Assembly: GCF_920984665.1 (NCBI RefSeq)
Contig: NZ_CAKLBP010000005.1
Span: forward strand, 336,244 to 400,243
Reading direction: 5' to 3'
DNA from: Pedobacter sp. Leaf170
GTDB lineage: Bacteria > Bacteroidota > Bacteroidia > Sphingobacteriales > Sphingobacteriaceae
DNA length: 64,000 nt
Below the pieces are notes generated by a model, which searched no databases, was not told the origin of the DNA, and saw only the letters and a list, made by a program, of their open reading frames with translations. Position numbers and translations under genes: made by a program. Numbering within the stretch: the stretch's first letter is position 1; every line of letters begins with the position of its first letter. Positions 8,829 through 18,968 of the stretch are shown here, in pieces.

Positions 8829-9320
8829 ATGGAAATTATAGAATTACTCCCCTTGCACTGGGAAGAGGTTAGAATTATTTATCTACAATGTATCGCCACT
8901 AAGCAGGCTACCTTTCAGACCGATGCCCCGGCATGGGAAGAATGGGACAAAGGCCACCTGGCTGGTCTCCGCTATGTTGCTATCATTGATGGTAACGTGG
9001 CAGGCTGGGCAGCTTTAACCCCTGTTTCAGGCAGATGTGTCTATGCAGGGGTAACAGAAGTGAGCGTTTATATACATGAAGGCTATCGAGGTAAAGGGAT
9101 AGGTGGGGCGCTATTGCAAAAGCTGGTTACCGAAAGTGAGGCCAGTAACATCTGGACGCTGCAATCAGGCATCTTTCCTGAAAATACGGGTAGTATCGCC
9201 CTGCACGAAAAGCTTGGTTTTAGAGAAATCGGTTATCGCGAAAAGATCGGCAAGATGGACGGGGTATGGCGGGATACAGTGCTGATGGAACGAAGAAGTA
9301 AAATAATAGGACAAGAATAA
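8829..9320 (+). CDS. GNAT N-acetyltransferase, ArsN1-like
   Basis: A 163-residue acetyltransferase when started at the ATG at 8829; the longer frame to 8775 overlaps the previous gene and adds residues not expected in the family. It shows the acetyl-CoA loop EGYRGKGIGGALL at about residues 92-104 and NTGSIALHEKLGF, typical of phosphinothricin/ArsN-type enzymes. Relatives in ars operons protect against arsinothricin-like organoarsenicals. The operon position, 4 nt before arsC, supports that role, but the substrate cannot be read from the sequence. Confidence 0.82.
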   Translation: MEIIELLPLHWEEVRIIYLQCIATKQATFQTDAPAWEEWDKGHLAGLRYVAIIDGNVAGWAALTPVSGRCVYAGVTEVSVYIHEGYRGKGIGGALLQKLVTESEASNIWTLQSGIFPENTGSIALHEKLGFREIGYREKIGKMDGVWRDTVLMERRSKIIGQE

Positions 9321-9324
9321 AAAC

Positions 9325-9744
9325 ATGAAAAAAATATTAGTACTCTGCACAGGAAACAGCTGTAGAAGCCAGTTGGCAGAAGGTTATTTAAGGCATTTTG
9401 CCGGAGATCAGGTGGAAATATACAGCGCAGGGATTGAAACACATGGCGTAAATCCAAAAGCTATCGCAGTCATGGCAGAAGATCATATCGATATTTCGGG
9501 ACATACCTCGAACCATGTAGATGAATATGGCGGAATTGATTTTGATGCAGTAATCACTGTTTGCGATAATGCCAATGAAGCCTGTCCTTTCTTTCCGGGA
9601 AAAGTAGACCGTTTCCACAAGAATTTCCCTGACCCTGCAAAGGCTACAGGAACGCCAGAGGAAATGATGGACGAATTCAGAAGGGTACGTGAGCTGATCA
9701 AAGCCTATTCAGCAGATTTTGTAAACCAGTATATAAACAGATAA
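9325..9744 (+). CDS. arsC: Arsenate reductase, low-molecular-weight phosphatase fold
   Basis: A 139-residue enzyme beginning with the P-loop CTGNSCRSQ (catalytic Cys near residue 8), followed by SAGIETHGVNP and CDNANEACPFFPG, which holds the second and third redox Cys. The NFPDPAKATG pattern also matches thioredoxin-coupled ArsC. It reduces As(V) to As(III) in the cytoplasm for export by the Acr3 carrier encoded 4 nt downstream. Length and motif spacing are normal. Confidence 0.93.
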   Translation: MKKILVLCTGNSCRSQLAEGYLRHFAGDQVEIYSAGIETHGVNPKAIAVMAEDHIDISGHTSNHVDEYGGIDFDAVITVCDNANEACPFFPGKVDRFHKNFPDPAKATGTPEEMMDEFRRVRELIKAYSADFVNQYINR

Positions 9745-9747
9745 ACC

Positions 9748-10827
9748 ATGAGTGCAAACAATTGTGCCCCCGTTGAAGAACGAAAAAAACTGGGATTCCT
9801 TGACCGTTACCTGACCCTATGGATCTTTATCGCGATGGCGATAGGGGTTGGCATCGGCTATTTTATCCCATCATCTTCCGGTTTTATCAATTCCTTTTCC
9901 AGCGGTACAACCAACATCCCACTGGCCATCGGCCTGATCCTGATGATGTACCCGCCACTTGCCAAGGTAAAATATGAAAATATGGGCGAAGTGTTTAAGG
10001 ATACCAAAGTGTTGAGCGTTTCCCTGGTGCTGAACTGGGTGGTCGGTCCGCTGTTGATGTTCTTTCTGGCCATTACTTTTTTAAGGGACTATCCTGAATA
10101 TATGGTTGGCCTGATCCTGATCGGGCTAGCACGTTGTATCGCCATGGTGGTGGTATGGAACGAGCTGGCAGAAGGTAACCGCGAATATGCCGCTGGCCTG
10201 ATCGCATTGAACAGCATCTTCCAGGTATTGTTATACAGCGTGTTTGCCTATATATTCATTACCGTATTGCCACCTTTCTTTGGCCTGAAAAGCCTTGAGG
10301 TAAATATAACCATTGGTGAGATCGCAAAAAGCGTGGGCATTTATTTAGGATTGCCATTTGCAATGGGTGTTATCAGCAGATATGCACTGATCAAACTCAA
10401 AGGTGAAGACTGGTTCCAGAACAGGTTTATCCCATTTATATCTCCTATAACCCTGATCGCTTTGCTGTTTACCATTGTCATTATGTTCAGCCTGAAAGGT
10501 AACCTGATCGTACAGATACCAATGGACGTGGTTCGTATTGCCATACCGCTGGTGATCTATTTCTCTATCATGTTCATCGTCAGCTTTTTTGCAGGCAGGT
10601 ATTTCGGGGCAGATTATTCTAGAAGTACTTCCATTGCCTTTACTGCCACTGGTAACAATTTTGAACTGGCGATCGCCGTGGCCATTGGTGTGTTTGGAAT
10701 CAATTCGGGACAGGCATTTGCCGGAGTAATCGGACCTTTGGTGGAAGTACCCGCATTGATTGCCTTGGTTAATCTGGCCTTCTGGTTCAGGAAAAAATAT
10801 TATACCACAACAGAGGCTACTAACTAA
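9748..10827 (+). CDS. acr3: Arsenite efflux carrier, Acr3 family
   Basis: A 359-residue membrane protein with about ten hydrophobic helices. Family landmarks include [13 protein letters not shown] at the start, [15 protein letters not shown] (the conserved Cys of Acr3, about residue 130) and [16 protein letters not shown] near residue 310. It exports As(OH)3 across the inner membrane. It follows arsC with a 3-nt gap and completes the regulator, reductase and exporter set. Confidence 0.95.
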   Translation: MSANNCAPVEERKKLGFLDRYLTLWIFIAMAIGVGIGYFIPSSSGFINSFSSGTTNIPLAIGLILMMYPPLAKVKYENMGEVFKDTKVLSVSLVLNWVVGPLLMFFLAITFLRDYPEYMVGLILIGLARCIAMVVVWNELAEGNREYAAGLIALNSIFQVLLYSVFAYIFITVLPPFFGLKSLEVNITIGEIAKSVGIYLGLPFAMGVISRYALIKLKGEDWFQNRFIPFISPITLIALLFTIVIMFSLKGNLIVQIPMDVVRIAIPLVIYFSIMFIVSFFAGRYFGADYSRSTSIAFTATGNNFELAIAVAIGVFGINSGQAFAGVIGPLVEVPALIALVNLAFWFRKKYYTTTEATN

Positions 10828-10854
10828 CAAACAATTCTAAACACCTTTTCAGAT

Positions 10855-11592
10855 ATGAGAATTGCATTATTTTCTGACGTCCATGCCAATTTCCCCGCTT
10901 TTGAAGCCATGCTGCAAGATATGGACAGCCAAAAGCCCGATGCCGTATATTGTCTGGGGGATCTTGTAGGCTACCATATCTATCCCAATGAAGTCATTGA
11001 TGAAATCCGCAGAAGAGGGATTGCAACCTTAAAAGGCAACCATGACGAAAAAGTTGAAAATATCATTACCACTCCTGAAAGTTTAAATGAACCGGAAAAA
11101 AAATATGCTTATCACCTGATTCGTGAGGATAACAGGGAATATCTGACAACGCTTCCGGCACATATCAGGTTAGAATATAAACTGAACGGTGAAAAACTAA
11201 ACCTTGTTTTTGCGCACGGCAGTACCAGGAGCATAGATGAATATATCCTGATAGACACAGATGCAGACTATGTTTTGGAAATGCTTAAAGAAGCTGAGGC
11301 AGATCTGCTTTTTGTCGGGCACTCCCATAAACCGTATCACCGAATCTTAGAGACACGAGATGGACGGCTTAAACATTTGATCAACCTGGGATCCGTCGGA
11401 AAGCCTAAAGACGGGGACCTAAAGGGATGTTACGTTATAGTTCACTTAAATGCAGGCAGTTCCACAACCGATAAAAATAGTATCGAAATTGAATTCAGAC
11501 GTGTTGAGTACGATGTGGAAGCATCCGCCATAGCTATCATAAACAGCCCCCTCCCCGATGAGTTCGCTGATGCCTTGAGGCTTGCAAAATAG
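10855..11592 (+). CDS. Calcineurin-like metallophosphatase (YfcE/MPP type)
   Basis: A 245-residue soluble enzyme. It begins IALFSDVHANFPA, continues with YCLGDLVGY, LKGNHDE and FAHGS, and has VGHSHKPYH near residue 155, which together are the two-metal site of the calcineurin-like phosphoesterase fold. It lies 27 nt after acr3 on the same strand, so it is probably the last gene of the arsenic transcript. The substrate is unknown and a direct role in resistance is not established here. Confidence 0.85.
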   Translation: MRIALFSDVHANFPAFEAMLQDMDSQKPDAVYCLGDLVGYHIYPNEVIDEIRRRGIATLKGNHDEKVENIITTPESLNEPEKKYAYHLIREDNREYLTTLPAHIRLEYKLNGEKLNLVFAHGSTRSIDEYILIDTDADYVLEMLKEAEADLLFVGHSHKPYHRILETRDGRLKHLINLGSVGKPKDGDLKGCYVIVHLNAGSSTTDKNSIEIEFRRVEYDVEASAIAIINSPLPDEFADALRLAK

Positions 11593-11664
11593 GCATAAGG
11601 GATATACCGAACCTTATTTTTGCAAAAATTAGAAGACATTGGCAAATTCTTGGTAAACGGATGT

Positions 11665-12430
11665 ATTAAGCCTTACCCCAAAATTTGTTTTGAGCTATAA
11701 ATTAGACCAGGACATGCTCTTATATGGAAGCTATGCACGAGGTTTCCGTGCCGGGGGATTGAATACAAATGCTACCGATCCGGCTCAGGTTCCTTATGCA
11801 CCGGAGAATTCAGACAACTTTGAGATCGGTTGGAAGAATATGTTCTTTGATCACAAGCTAAAGCTTAACCTGACTGCATTTTATCTAGAACAGCACAATC
11901 AGCAGATTAGTACTGCAATGGATGGCATCAACGCACTCATCTTAAATGTGGGTGAGATGCGAAATAAGGGTCTGGAACTGGAACTTACTGCGTTGCCTGT
12001 TAAAGGCTTGCAGATCGACTGGAATGCAAGCTTTTCCCGCGCACGTTATTCCTCGCTGTTACTTTATAGTGCAGATCAAAATGCAGTGGTTAACTTCAAG
12101 GGAAACCAGCCAATTAATACTCCACCCCTTAGTTCTATGCTTGCTGCACAATATACCTACAATTTTGCCAGAAGTAAACCAGGGCTATCTGTTTTTGGCA
12201 GGGGAGAGTATCGATACTTGGGCAGGTTTTATTTTGATTTTATTAACGGCCTGAGCCAGCCAGGATACACTCTTTTTAACTTCAAGACAGGTATTACGAC
12301 TAGGAGATTTGAGCTTAGTGGCTGGATGAGAAACGCATCCAACGCGAAGTATGTAGCCTACGGCTCATTCAGATCCTTCATGCTTGGAAGCCCTAAAACT
12401 TATGGAACAACATTTACCGCAAAATTTTAA
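11665..12430 (+). pseudogene. C-terminal fragment of a TonB-dependent receptor
   Basis: About 250 residues matching only the last barrel strands of a TonB-dependent receptor: LTPKFVLSYK, LLYGSYARGFRAGG, NFEIGWKNMF, LNLTAFYLEQHNQ, RNKGLELELTALP and a final TTFTAKF. The coding match starts near 11665 with no start codon. The signal peptide, plug domain and most of the barrel are absent. It is a remnant from a rearrangement between the arsenic operon and the DJ-1 gene. Confidence 0.8.
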
Positions 12431-12440
12431 TTCTATCCAA

Positions 12441-13360
12441 ATGAAGAAAGTAATTTTAGCTGCATTGCTGACAATTATTATGGCAGCTTGCACAGATAAA
12501 AAAAAGGAAACAAAACAAGACGGTAAAGGTGCAGAAAAGCAAAGGATTGATTTTCCTGCACCTAAGTCAAAGATAAAAACTGTGGGTATTCTGCTGTATG
12601 ATAATTACGCGTTGCTGGATGCAATGGGTCCATATAATATATTTAGTGAACTGATGGGAGCAAAGGTGTTCTTCGTCGGCCGTCATAAGGGAATGATCTA
12701 TACTTCCGGTATGAGCGTGCAATGCGATAGTTCCATTAATGAGGTCAAGCAACTTGATATTCTGGTCATCCCGGGGGGCTTAACAGATCCTATTCATTGA
12801 CAAAGGATACTACCTTGCTGACTTGGATCAGGAACATCGACAAACGCTCGAAATACACAACCAGCGTATGTACCGGTGCATGGTTACTTGCCGCAACAGG
12901 ACTATTAAAGAACCAACAGGCTACAACACACTGGTACGGGAAATCATTGTTAAAAGATGAGTTCGGGATTAGTTCTCAAAATAAGCGTTACGTAAAAAGT
13001 GGTAAGTACTGGACCAGCGCAGGTGTTTCTGCCGGAATCGACATGAGCCTTGCAGTGATAAAGGATATCATGGGCGAAAAATATACGCAGATGGTTATGC
13101 TAGATCTGGAATATGATCCCCAGCCACCAGTTAAAGGTGGAAGAACGGATAATACTGACCCCTTCGTTGTAAAGGACATGAAGGAAATGTACGATGGGGG
13201 AATGGAAGCTGTACTGCATCCTCAATCAATGAAAACTGGCTATGCTATTGATAATAAGGCCGACCCAGTTTGTCAGATGGCCGTGGCTTCTAGTGTTAGA
13301 GATACAGTCCATTATAAGGGTAATATCTACGGCTTTTGCTCGGGCAGCTTCCAGGTTTAA
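12441..13360 (+). pseudogene. DJ-1/PfpI family lipoprotein with C-terminal YHS domain, frameshifted
   Basis: Two adjacent frames form one protein. The first (12441-12800) starts with a lipoprotein signal (MAAC) and gives VGILLYDNYALLDAMGPY and ILVIPGGL, then stops at 12798-12800. The second continues from 12797: TKDTTLLTWIRN, SVCTGAWLLAATG (nucleophile-elbow Cys), WTSAGVSAGID, then DPVCQMAV and YGFCSGSF, a YHS metal-binding domain. Re-reading one base at 12797-12798 restores the frame. It is a one-base deletion or a sequencing error. Restart at the overlapping TTG at 12797 is possible but less likely. Confidence 0.75.
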
Positions 13361-13474
13361 GCAACATCCAGCAGCTTACAACCAGTAATAAATTTAGCTT
13401 TTGACCTGCAAATTGTAATCACGCTCTATATCTATTAGGTCTTAAGGCATAAATTAACAAAAAACAATTATAGA

Positions 13475-13505
13475 TTTTCACCTCTCGACTTAGAGAGGTG
13501 GAAAA
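13475..13505. terminator. Hairpin after the DJ-1 gene, possible terminator
   Basis: CACCTCTC and GAGAGGTG pair perfectly around GACTTA. The flanks TTTT and AAAA extend the stem past a one-base bulge. It lies about 115 nt beyond the DJ-1/YHS stop and is the strongest hairpin in this gap. No long T-run follows on the plus strand. Confidence 0.45.
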
Positions 13506-14105
13506 TTGCTTTATTCGTTTTCCGTCTTAAATCCTAAAATAAGTGAAATAAAAAGTACATTATTCACTTGCCTTTTCAAGCCAATCCGCAGCCCATCAAT
13601 GCAAATGATAGACCAGCTTAAATGTGAGCGGAACCTCGCAATGAAAATACTGATGCGCATAAATTATTTAATTTTTTTTGCACAGATCGCATAATACACC
13701 TATAGGTAAAGGGGCTGGATATTTGATGTTTTATCGGGTCCTATTGCAAAAGTTAATCGTGTAGCTTAAAAAGCGACCTTCGTTACTAACGCAATCTGAT
13801 ATTTTATATTTAACGCTATATTTATTAACTTTTATTGTCCGAAAATTTTTTTTACTTCTTTCCATCTCAAAAAACTCACAAGTTGGTTATTTTCACTATT
13901 ATCTTCAATAAACTGATAGTTATCAGTTTTTCTTCAGTTCAATTTTTTGAGAAAATGTTTTGATTTAGGTGGTTGATAAAGAGATAAAGCGTGTTATTTG
14001 CCTCCATAGATAGCCCGCAGTAATTAAATTATTAAATATTTAAATTCCTTTTGGGTGCATCCCGACACAGCACATTAATTTTCTATCTCGTTTTTTAACA
14101 TAAAA
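13506..14105. other. Non-coding gap with nested inverted repeats
   Basis: I see no convincing gene here; the short frames have no family features. The sequence holds two nested inverted repeats. The outer arms are TCTCAAAAAA at 13865-13874 and TTTTTTGAGA at 13943-13952. The inner arms are AAACTGATA at 13910-13918 and TATCAGTTT at 13921-13929. It could be a regulatory or attachment region, or decayed sequence. Confidence 0.5.
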
Positions 14106-14135
14106 TTTGTATTTGCAAATAAATGCATATATTTG
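14106..14135 (+). promoter_or_regulatory. Bacteroidota-type promoter
   Basis: TTTG at 14106-14109 and TATATTTG at 14128-14135 are separated by 18 nt, matching the phylum's -33 TTTG and -7 TAnnTTTG elements. The next start codon is at 14151, so the leader would be very short. It probably drives the DUF6660 gene and perhaps the RND pump genes after it. Confidence 0.65.
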
Positions 14136-14150
14136 CTTAAATTTTTCAGA

Positions 14151-14471
14151 ATGAAAAAATATATTCTGTTTTTATCCTTCATTATCGTATCTATGAGCTG
14201 CATGCCTTGCAGTGACATATTTGCTATGGGTAAAATGTCGAATATTCCTTCTACTGAAAAGAGTGTATCCACACATTCTAAAAGTGATCAAACCAGCGAT
14301 TTATGCTCTCCATTCTGTGTTTGTTCTTGTTGTAATACAACATCTGAAGTTTTACTTATCAATAGTCTTGTCATCATTTCTACATCTGTGAGCACTGAAT
14401 TTGATGAGGCTTACAAGGGAGAGGTTATCTCATTGCCTTTATCTGTTTGGCAACCGCCAAAATTAAGTTAA
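14151..14471 (+). CDS. DUF6660 small secreted Cys-rich protein
   Basis: A 106-residue protein from the ATG at 14151; an upstream TTG in frame is less likely. A lipoprotein-like signal (IIVSMSC, about 8-15) is followed by the Cys-rich core CSPFCVCSCC at about residues 53-62 and the closing WQPPKLS. This pattern is that of DUF6660, a Bacteroidota family usually encoded just ahead of CusA/CzcA pumps. The Cys cluster suggests soft-metal binding in the periplasm. It has its own promoter immediately upstream. Confidence 0.8.
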   Translation: MKKYILFLSFIIVSMSCMPCSDIFAMGKMSNIPSTEKSVSTHSKSDQTSDLCSPFCVCSCCNTTSEVLLINSLVIISTSVSTEFDEAYKGEVISLPLSVWQPPKLS

Positions 14472-14575
14472 AAATCGATTTTCATTTCGATGCTGATTTT
14501 TGCCTGCATAATTGTTTGCTGGGCAATCTCTTGCGTTGATCTGTTTTTTTTATTTTTTACTTAATTAAACAAATA

Positions 14576-17500
14576 ATGCTGAAAAAAATTATTCAGTTTT
14601 CCATAGCGAACAAGCTAGTTGTAGCACTGTTTACATTGGGCCTGATCGCATGGGGAATTTATTCCCTAAGACAACTTCCTATTGATGCTGTACCCGATAT
14701 TACCAATAATCAGGTTCAGGTCATTACCCTTAGCCCATCACTAGCTACCCAGGAGGTAGAAAGACTCATTTCCTATCCGGTAGAACAGACCATGTCCACC
14801 ATACCTGAGATCGAACAGGTACGTTCCATTTCTAGATTCGGACTCTCTGTAGTTACCATCGTTTTCCATGATGATGTTGACATTTATTGGGCCCGTCAGC
14901 AAGTAAACGAAAAGTTAGCTGAAGCCAAAAATAATATTCCCTCAGGACTTGGCAATCCTGAAATCTCACCGATATCAACAGGACTCGGGGAGATTTACCA
15001 ATATGTAATCCATGCCAAGCCTGGTTTCGAAAAGAAATTCAATGCCCGTGAACTCCGAAGCATACAGGACTGGATTGTAAGGAGACAGCTTCTGGGAACT
15101 CCGGGCATTGCCGAGGTCAACAGTTTCGGAGGCCTTCTAAAACAGTATGAAATTGCCCTAGATCCCGATAAACTAAGAAGTTTAAACCTGAGCATCAGTG
15201 ATGTTTTTGCTGCGCTTGAACAAAATAACCAGAATACCGGGGGGGCTTATATAGACAAAAAACCTAATGCTTATTTTATCAGGAGTGAGGGCTTGGTCGG
15301 TAATCTCGATGACATTAACAAGATCGTTGTCAAAAACAATGCAAATGGTATACCCGTGCTCATACATGATATTGCCACCGTGCAGATCGGAAGTTCTATC
15401 CGCTATGGCGCTCTGACCCGGGCGACTAAACAAGGTGAAGGAGAAGCTGTCGGAGGCATTGTGATGATGCTGAAAGGTGCAAATGCAAACAATGTTGTTA
15501 AACAGGTAAAGGAAAAAATTGCTCGTATCGGCAAAACCCTCCCTCAGGGCGTAACCATTGAACCTTTCTTGGACAGAAGTGCACTTGTTGACCGGGCCAT
15601 GGGCACGGTTGCCAAAAACCTGATCGAAGGAGCGTTAATTGTAATTTTCGTTCTGGTCTTGTTCCTTGGGAATTTCAGAGCCGGACTGGTGGTTGCATCG
15701 GTCATCCCGCTTGCCATGCTATTTGCGATTTCTATGATGAACCTTTTTGGGGTCTCGGGTAATCTGATGAGCCTTGGTGCGATTGATTTCGGACTCATTG
15801 TGGATGGCGCGGTAATTATCGTGGAAGCTACCATGCACATACTTTCGGAAAACAAATTGGGCAGGGCATATACCCAAACCGAGATGAATGAGCAGGTTGA
15901 AAAATCTGCCGTAAGGATGATGAGCGCTGCTGCATTTGGACAGATCATTATTCTGATCGTTTATCTTCCTATTCTTGCCCTGGTAGGTATTGAAGGTAAG
16001 ATGTTCGGACCGATGGCACAAACGGTATCATTCGCCATCATGGGTGCCTTTATATTATCACTTACCTATGTGCCGATGGTGTCTTCTATTTTCTTGAGTA
16101 AGAAGGGCGCACATAAAAGGAATTTTTCAGACCGTATGATGGATTTTTTCCAGCGTAAGTATTCTCCGATGATCAAGGGTGCGCTGAACAGACGTTTTCT
16201 AGTCGTTGCATTCTCTGTTGTGCTGTTGGCCATCAGTGTTTTCATATTTACGAAAATGGGAGGAGAGTTTATTCCCACTTTAGAAGAAGGCGATTTCGCG
16301 GTAGAGACCCGGTTATTGACCGGTAGTTCGCTATCACAGACCATTGACAAAGTAAATCAGGCGTCCAAGATCCTGGTTGAAAAATTTCCTGAGGTTAAAG
16401 AAGTGATCGGAAAGGTTGGTGCAGCAGAAATTCCCACAGATCCCATGCCCATGGAAGCCTGCGATCTGACGATTGTATTAAAGGATAAAAAAGATTGGAC
16501 AACAACCCACGATAGGGAGGAACTGGCAGAGATGATGAGCAAGGCACTTGAAGAAGTTCCCGGCGTTAGCTTTGGTTTCTCTCAGCCGATCCAGCTCCGA
16601 TCAAATGAACTGATCTCCGGGGTAAGACAGGATATCGGGATAAAGGTCTTTGGCGATGACCTTGAAGCACTAACCAGCATTTCCCAAAAGATAGGTAAGA
16701 TCGTTTCAGGTGTGGAAGGAGCAAAGGATCTGTACCTTGAACAGGCAACCGGTCTTCCGCAGATCGTCGTAAAAATCAACCGTGATCGCATCGCCCAATA
16801 TGGGCTGAGTGTAGGCACGGTCAACCAAGCTCTTAACACGGCATTCGCAGGTCAGTCCGCCGGGCTAGTCTATGAAGGTGAACAGCGTTATGATATCGTT
16901 GTGCGTCTTTCCCAGCAAAATCGTCAAGGGATAGATGATGTTAAAAACGTATACGTAACCGCACCGAATGGCAACCAGGTACCACTGGATCAGCTGGCAC
17001 AAATCGAATTCAAGATCGGTCCAAACCAGATTCAGCGGGAAGATACCAAGCGAAGGATTATCGTAGGCCTTAACGTCCGCGGTCGGGATATCCAGAGTGT
17101 GGTTACGGAGATTGAATCCAAGATCAATCAGCAGATCAAGCTTCCGGCAGGATACTATATCACTTATGGCGGCCAGTTTGAAAACCTGAAGGAAGCAACC
17201 TCAAGACTCTCTGTCGCAGTACCTGTAGCGCTTTTACTGATCCTACTGTTGCTATATTTCTCTTTCGGGTCTGTGAAACAATCCATACTCATCTTCTCGG
17301 CTATTCCCATGGCGGCAATTGGTGGTATACTTGGCCTTCTTTTAAGGGGAATGCCTTTTAGTATCTCAGCAGGCGTAGGTTTCATTGCGCTCTTTGGGGT
17401 GGCGGTACTAAACGGAATTGTTCTGATTACGGAATTCAACAGGCTCAAGAAAATGAATAAATACAGTATCCGCGATATTGTACTCGAGGGAACTTCCATA

Positions 17501-18958
17501 CGTTTGCGACCAGTGTTGATGACTGCAACAGTTGCCTCTCTTGGATTTCTTCCCATGGCGATATCAAGCGCAGCAGGTGCGGAGGTGCAAAAGCCGCTGG
17601 CTACCGTCGTGATCGGTGGATTGATTACCTCAACAATATTAACCCTAATCGTACTTCCCGTGCTTTATACTTATTTTGAAGGTTGGAAAAGCAAGAAAAC
17701 TGCCCTTCCAACAACTGTAGTTGCCATTGCAATGTTCATCGGACTGCTTTCAATGTCTCCTCAGACGCAAGCGCAGACCATTCCCAATCAGGGCATGAGC
17801 CTCGAACAGGCTCTGAACACCGCTTTGAACAATAATCAGGCTGTCAAGTCCTCTACCCTGCAGATTGGCCGTCAACAGGCACTCCGCGGATCTTCAACGG
17901 ATCTGGGGAAAACGACTGTCGAACTACAGTACGGACAGATCAATACCATTAAACGTGACAATAACTTCTCAGCATCCCAGAACATTCCCTACCCTGGGCT
18001 ATTTAAAAGCCAGCGTAATCTGTATGATGCGCAAATCAGGGGAGCGGAGATCAGCCTGCAGGTGACCCAGAGGGAACTGTCCTACCAGGTAAAAACTGTA
18101 TACGCCCAGCTGGAGTATTTTATTGCCCTTCGAAAACTTTACAACAGTCAGGACAGTGTATATAGCAATTTCCTGAAAGCGGCCTCACTAAGGTTTCAGG
18201 CAGGGGAAACCAATCTGCTGGAAAAAACTACAGCTGAAACCCAATACAATGAGGTACGCAACCAGATGAGCAAAAACGAAGCTGATATTTTAGCTTACAC
18301 AGCTGAACTTAAGCGTTTACTTAATACCCGGGAACAAATCAGCATTATGAATGCTGAATTTACTCAGGTATCCTGGAACATCAATCCAACCGATACCGTA
18401 ACCGCTGAAAATCCAATTCTTGCACTTCAGGCCCAGCAGATTCAAATTGCCGATAAAGCCATCAGGCTGGAACGTTCACGTTCAGGTCCCGATTTCAGTG
18501 TTGGTTATTTCAATCAATCCATTATTGGTGCCCAGAACGTTGGCGGCCAGGACCTTTATTTCAATGGTGGCAAGCGTTTTCAGGGTGTTTCAGCTGGAAT
18601 ATCCATTCCACTTTTCTTTAAACCCTTTGCCTCCAGGATAAAGGCGGCAAAGATTGATAAACAAGTAGCAGAAAGTGATTTTGTCCTCTCCCAAACTGAC
18701 CTGCGCGGGCGGTATGAGCAGGCTTTTCAGGACCTCCAAAAGAATTCCAGAAGTATAGCCTATTATAAGAATAGTGCCCTTCCAAATGCCAACTTGATTT
18801 TAAAACAATCTCAAATTGCCTTCCAGGCAGGGGAGATCGGTTATGTGGAATATCTTCAGGCCCTTAGAACTTACTCAGATATCCGTTTCAACTATCTGGA
18901 AGCCATCAACCAATACAATCAATCCGTATACACATTACAGTACCTAAAAGGTCAATAA
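14576..18958 (+). CDS. czcA: CzcA/CusA-family RND metal efflux pump fused to a TolC-like outer-membrane domain
   Basis: A 1460-residue fusion. Residues 1 to about 1045 are a heavy-metal RND pump: IAWGIYSLRQLPIDAVPDI at the start, and in helix 4 DFGLIVDGAVIIVEA near residue 403 with the proton-relay Asp. Two porter halves and a second set of helices end LPVLYTYFEGWKSK. From about 1050 a short hydrophobic segment ends QTQAQT, and then a TolC-type domain (MSLEQALNTALNNNQAV) runs to the end with two repeats. Pump and outer-membrane duct are therefore made as one chain, an arrangement seen in Bacteroidota. It pairs with the adaptor encoded 10 nt downstream. The exact metal (Co/Zn/Cd or Cu) is unresolved. 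Confidence 0.93.
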   Translation: MLKKIIQFSIANKLVVALFTLGLIAWGIYSLRQLPIDAVPDITNNQVQVITLSPSLATQEVERLISYPVEQTMSTIPEIEQVRSISRFGLSVVTIVFHDDVDIYWARQQVNEKLAEAKNNIPSGLGNPEISPISTGLGEIYQYVIHAKPGFEKKFNARELRSIQDWIVRRQLLGTPGIAEVNSFGGLLKQYEIALDPDKLRSLNLSISDVFAALEQNNQNTGGAYIDKKPNAYFIRSEGLVGNLDDINKIVVKNNANGIPVLIHDIATVQIGSSIRYGALTRATKQGEGEAVGGIVMMLKGANANNVVKQVKEKIARIGKTLPQGVTIEPFLDRSALVDRAMGTVAKNLIEGALIVIFVLVLFLGNFRAGLVVASVIPLAMLFAISMMNLFGVSGNLMSLGAIDFGLIVDGAVIIVEATMHILSENKLGRAYTQTEMNEQVEKSAVRMMSAAAFGQIIILIVYLPILALVGIEGKMFGPMAQTVSFAIMGAFILSLTYVPMVSSIFLSKKGAHKRNFSDRMMDFFQRKYSPMIKGALNRRFLVVAFSVVLLAISVFIFTKMGGEFIPTLEEGDFAVETRLLTGSSLSQTIDKVNQASKILVEKFPEVKEVIGKVGAAEIPTDPMPMEACDLTIVLKDKKDWTTTHDREELAEMMSKALEEVPGVSFGFSQPIQLRSNELISGVRQDIGIKVFGDDLEALTSISQKIGKIVSGVEGAKDLYLEQATGLPQIVVKINRDRIAQYGLSVGTVNQALNTAFAGQSAGLVYEGEQRYDIVVRLSQQNRQGIDDVKNVYVTAPNGNQVPLDQLAQIEFKIGPNQIQREDTKRRIIVGLNVRGRDIQSVVTEIESKINQQIKLPAGYYITYGGQFENLKEATSRLSVAVPVALLLILLLLYFSFGSVKQSILIFSAIPMAAIGGILGLLLRGMPFSISAGVGFIALFGVAVLNGIVLITEFNRLKKMNKYSIRDIVLEGTSIRLRPVLMTATVASLGFLPMAISSAAGAEVQKPLATVVIGGLITSTILTLIVLPVLYTYFEGWKSKKTALPTTVVAIAMFIGLLSMSPQTQAQTIPNQGMSLEQALNTALNNNQAVKSSTLQIGRQQALRGSSTDLGKTTVELQYGQINTIKRDNNFSASQNIPYPGLFKSQRNLYDAQIRGAEISLQVTQRELSYQVKTVYAQLEYFIALRKLYNSQDSVYSNFLKAASLRFQAGETNLLEKTTAETQYNEVRNQMSKNEADILAYTAELKRLLNTREQISIMNAEFTQVSWNINPTDTVTAENPILALQAQQIQIADKAIRLERSRSGPDFSVGYFNQSIIGAQNVGGQDLYFNGGKRFQGVSAGISIPLFFKPFASRIKAAKIDKQVAESDFVLSQTDLRGRYEQAFQDLQKNSRSIAYYKNSALPNANLILKQSQIAFQAGEIGYVEYLQALRTYSDIRFNYLEAINQYNQSVYTLQYLKGQ

Positions 18959-18968
18959 CAATATTAAA

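Noticed and set aside
13506..13694. 62-codon plus-strand frame in the non-coding gap
   Set aside because: No start signals, no motif, and composition like the surrounding non-coding DNA.
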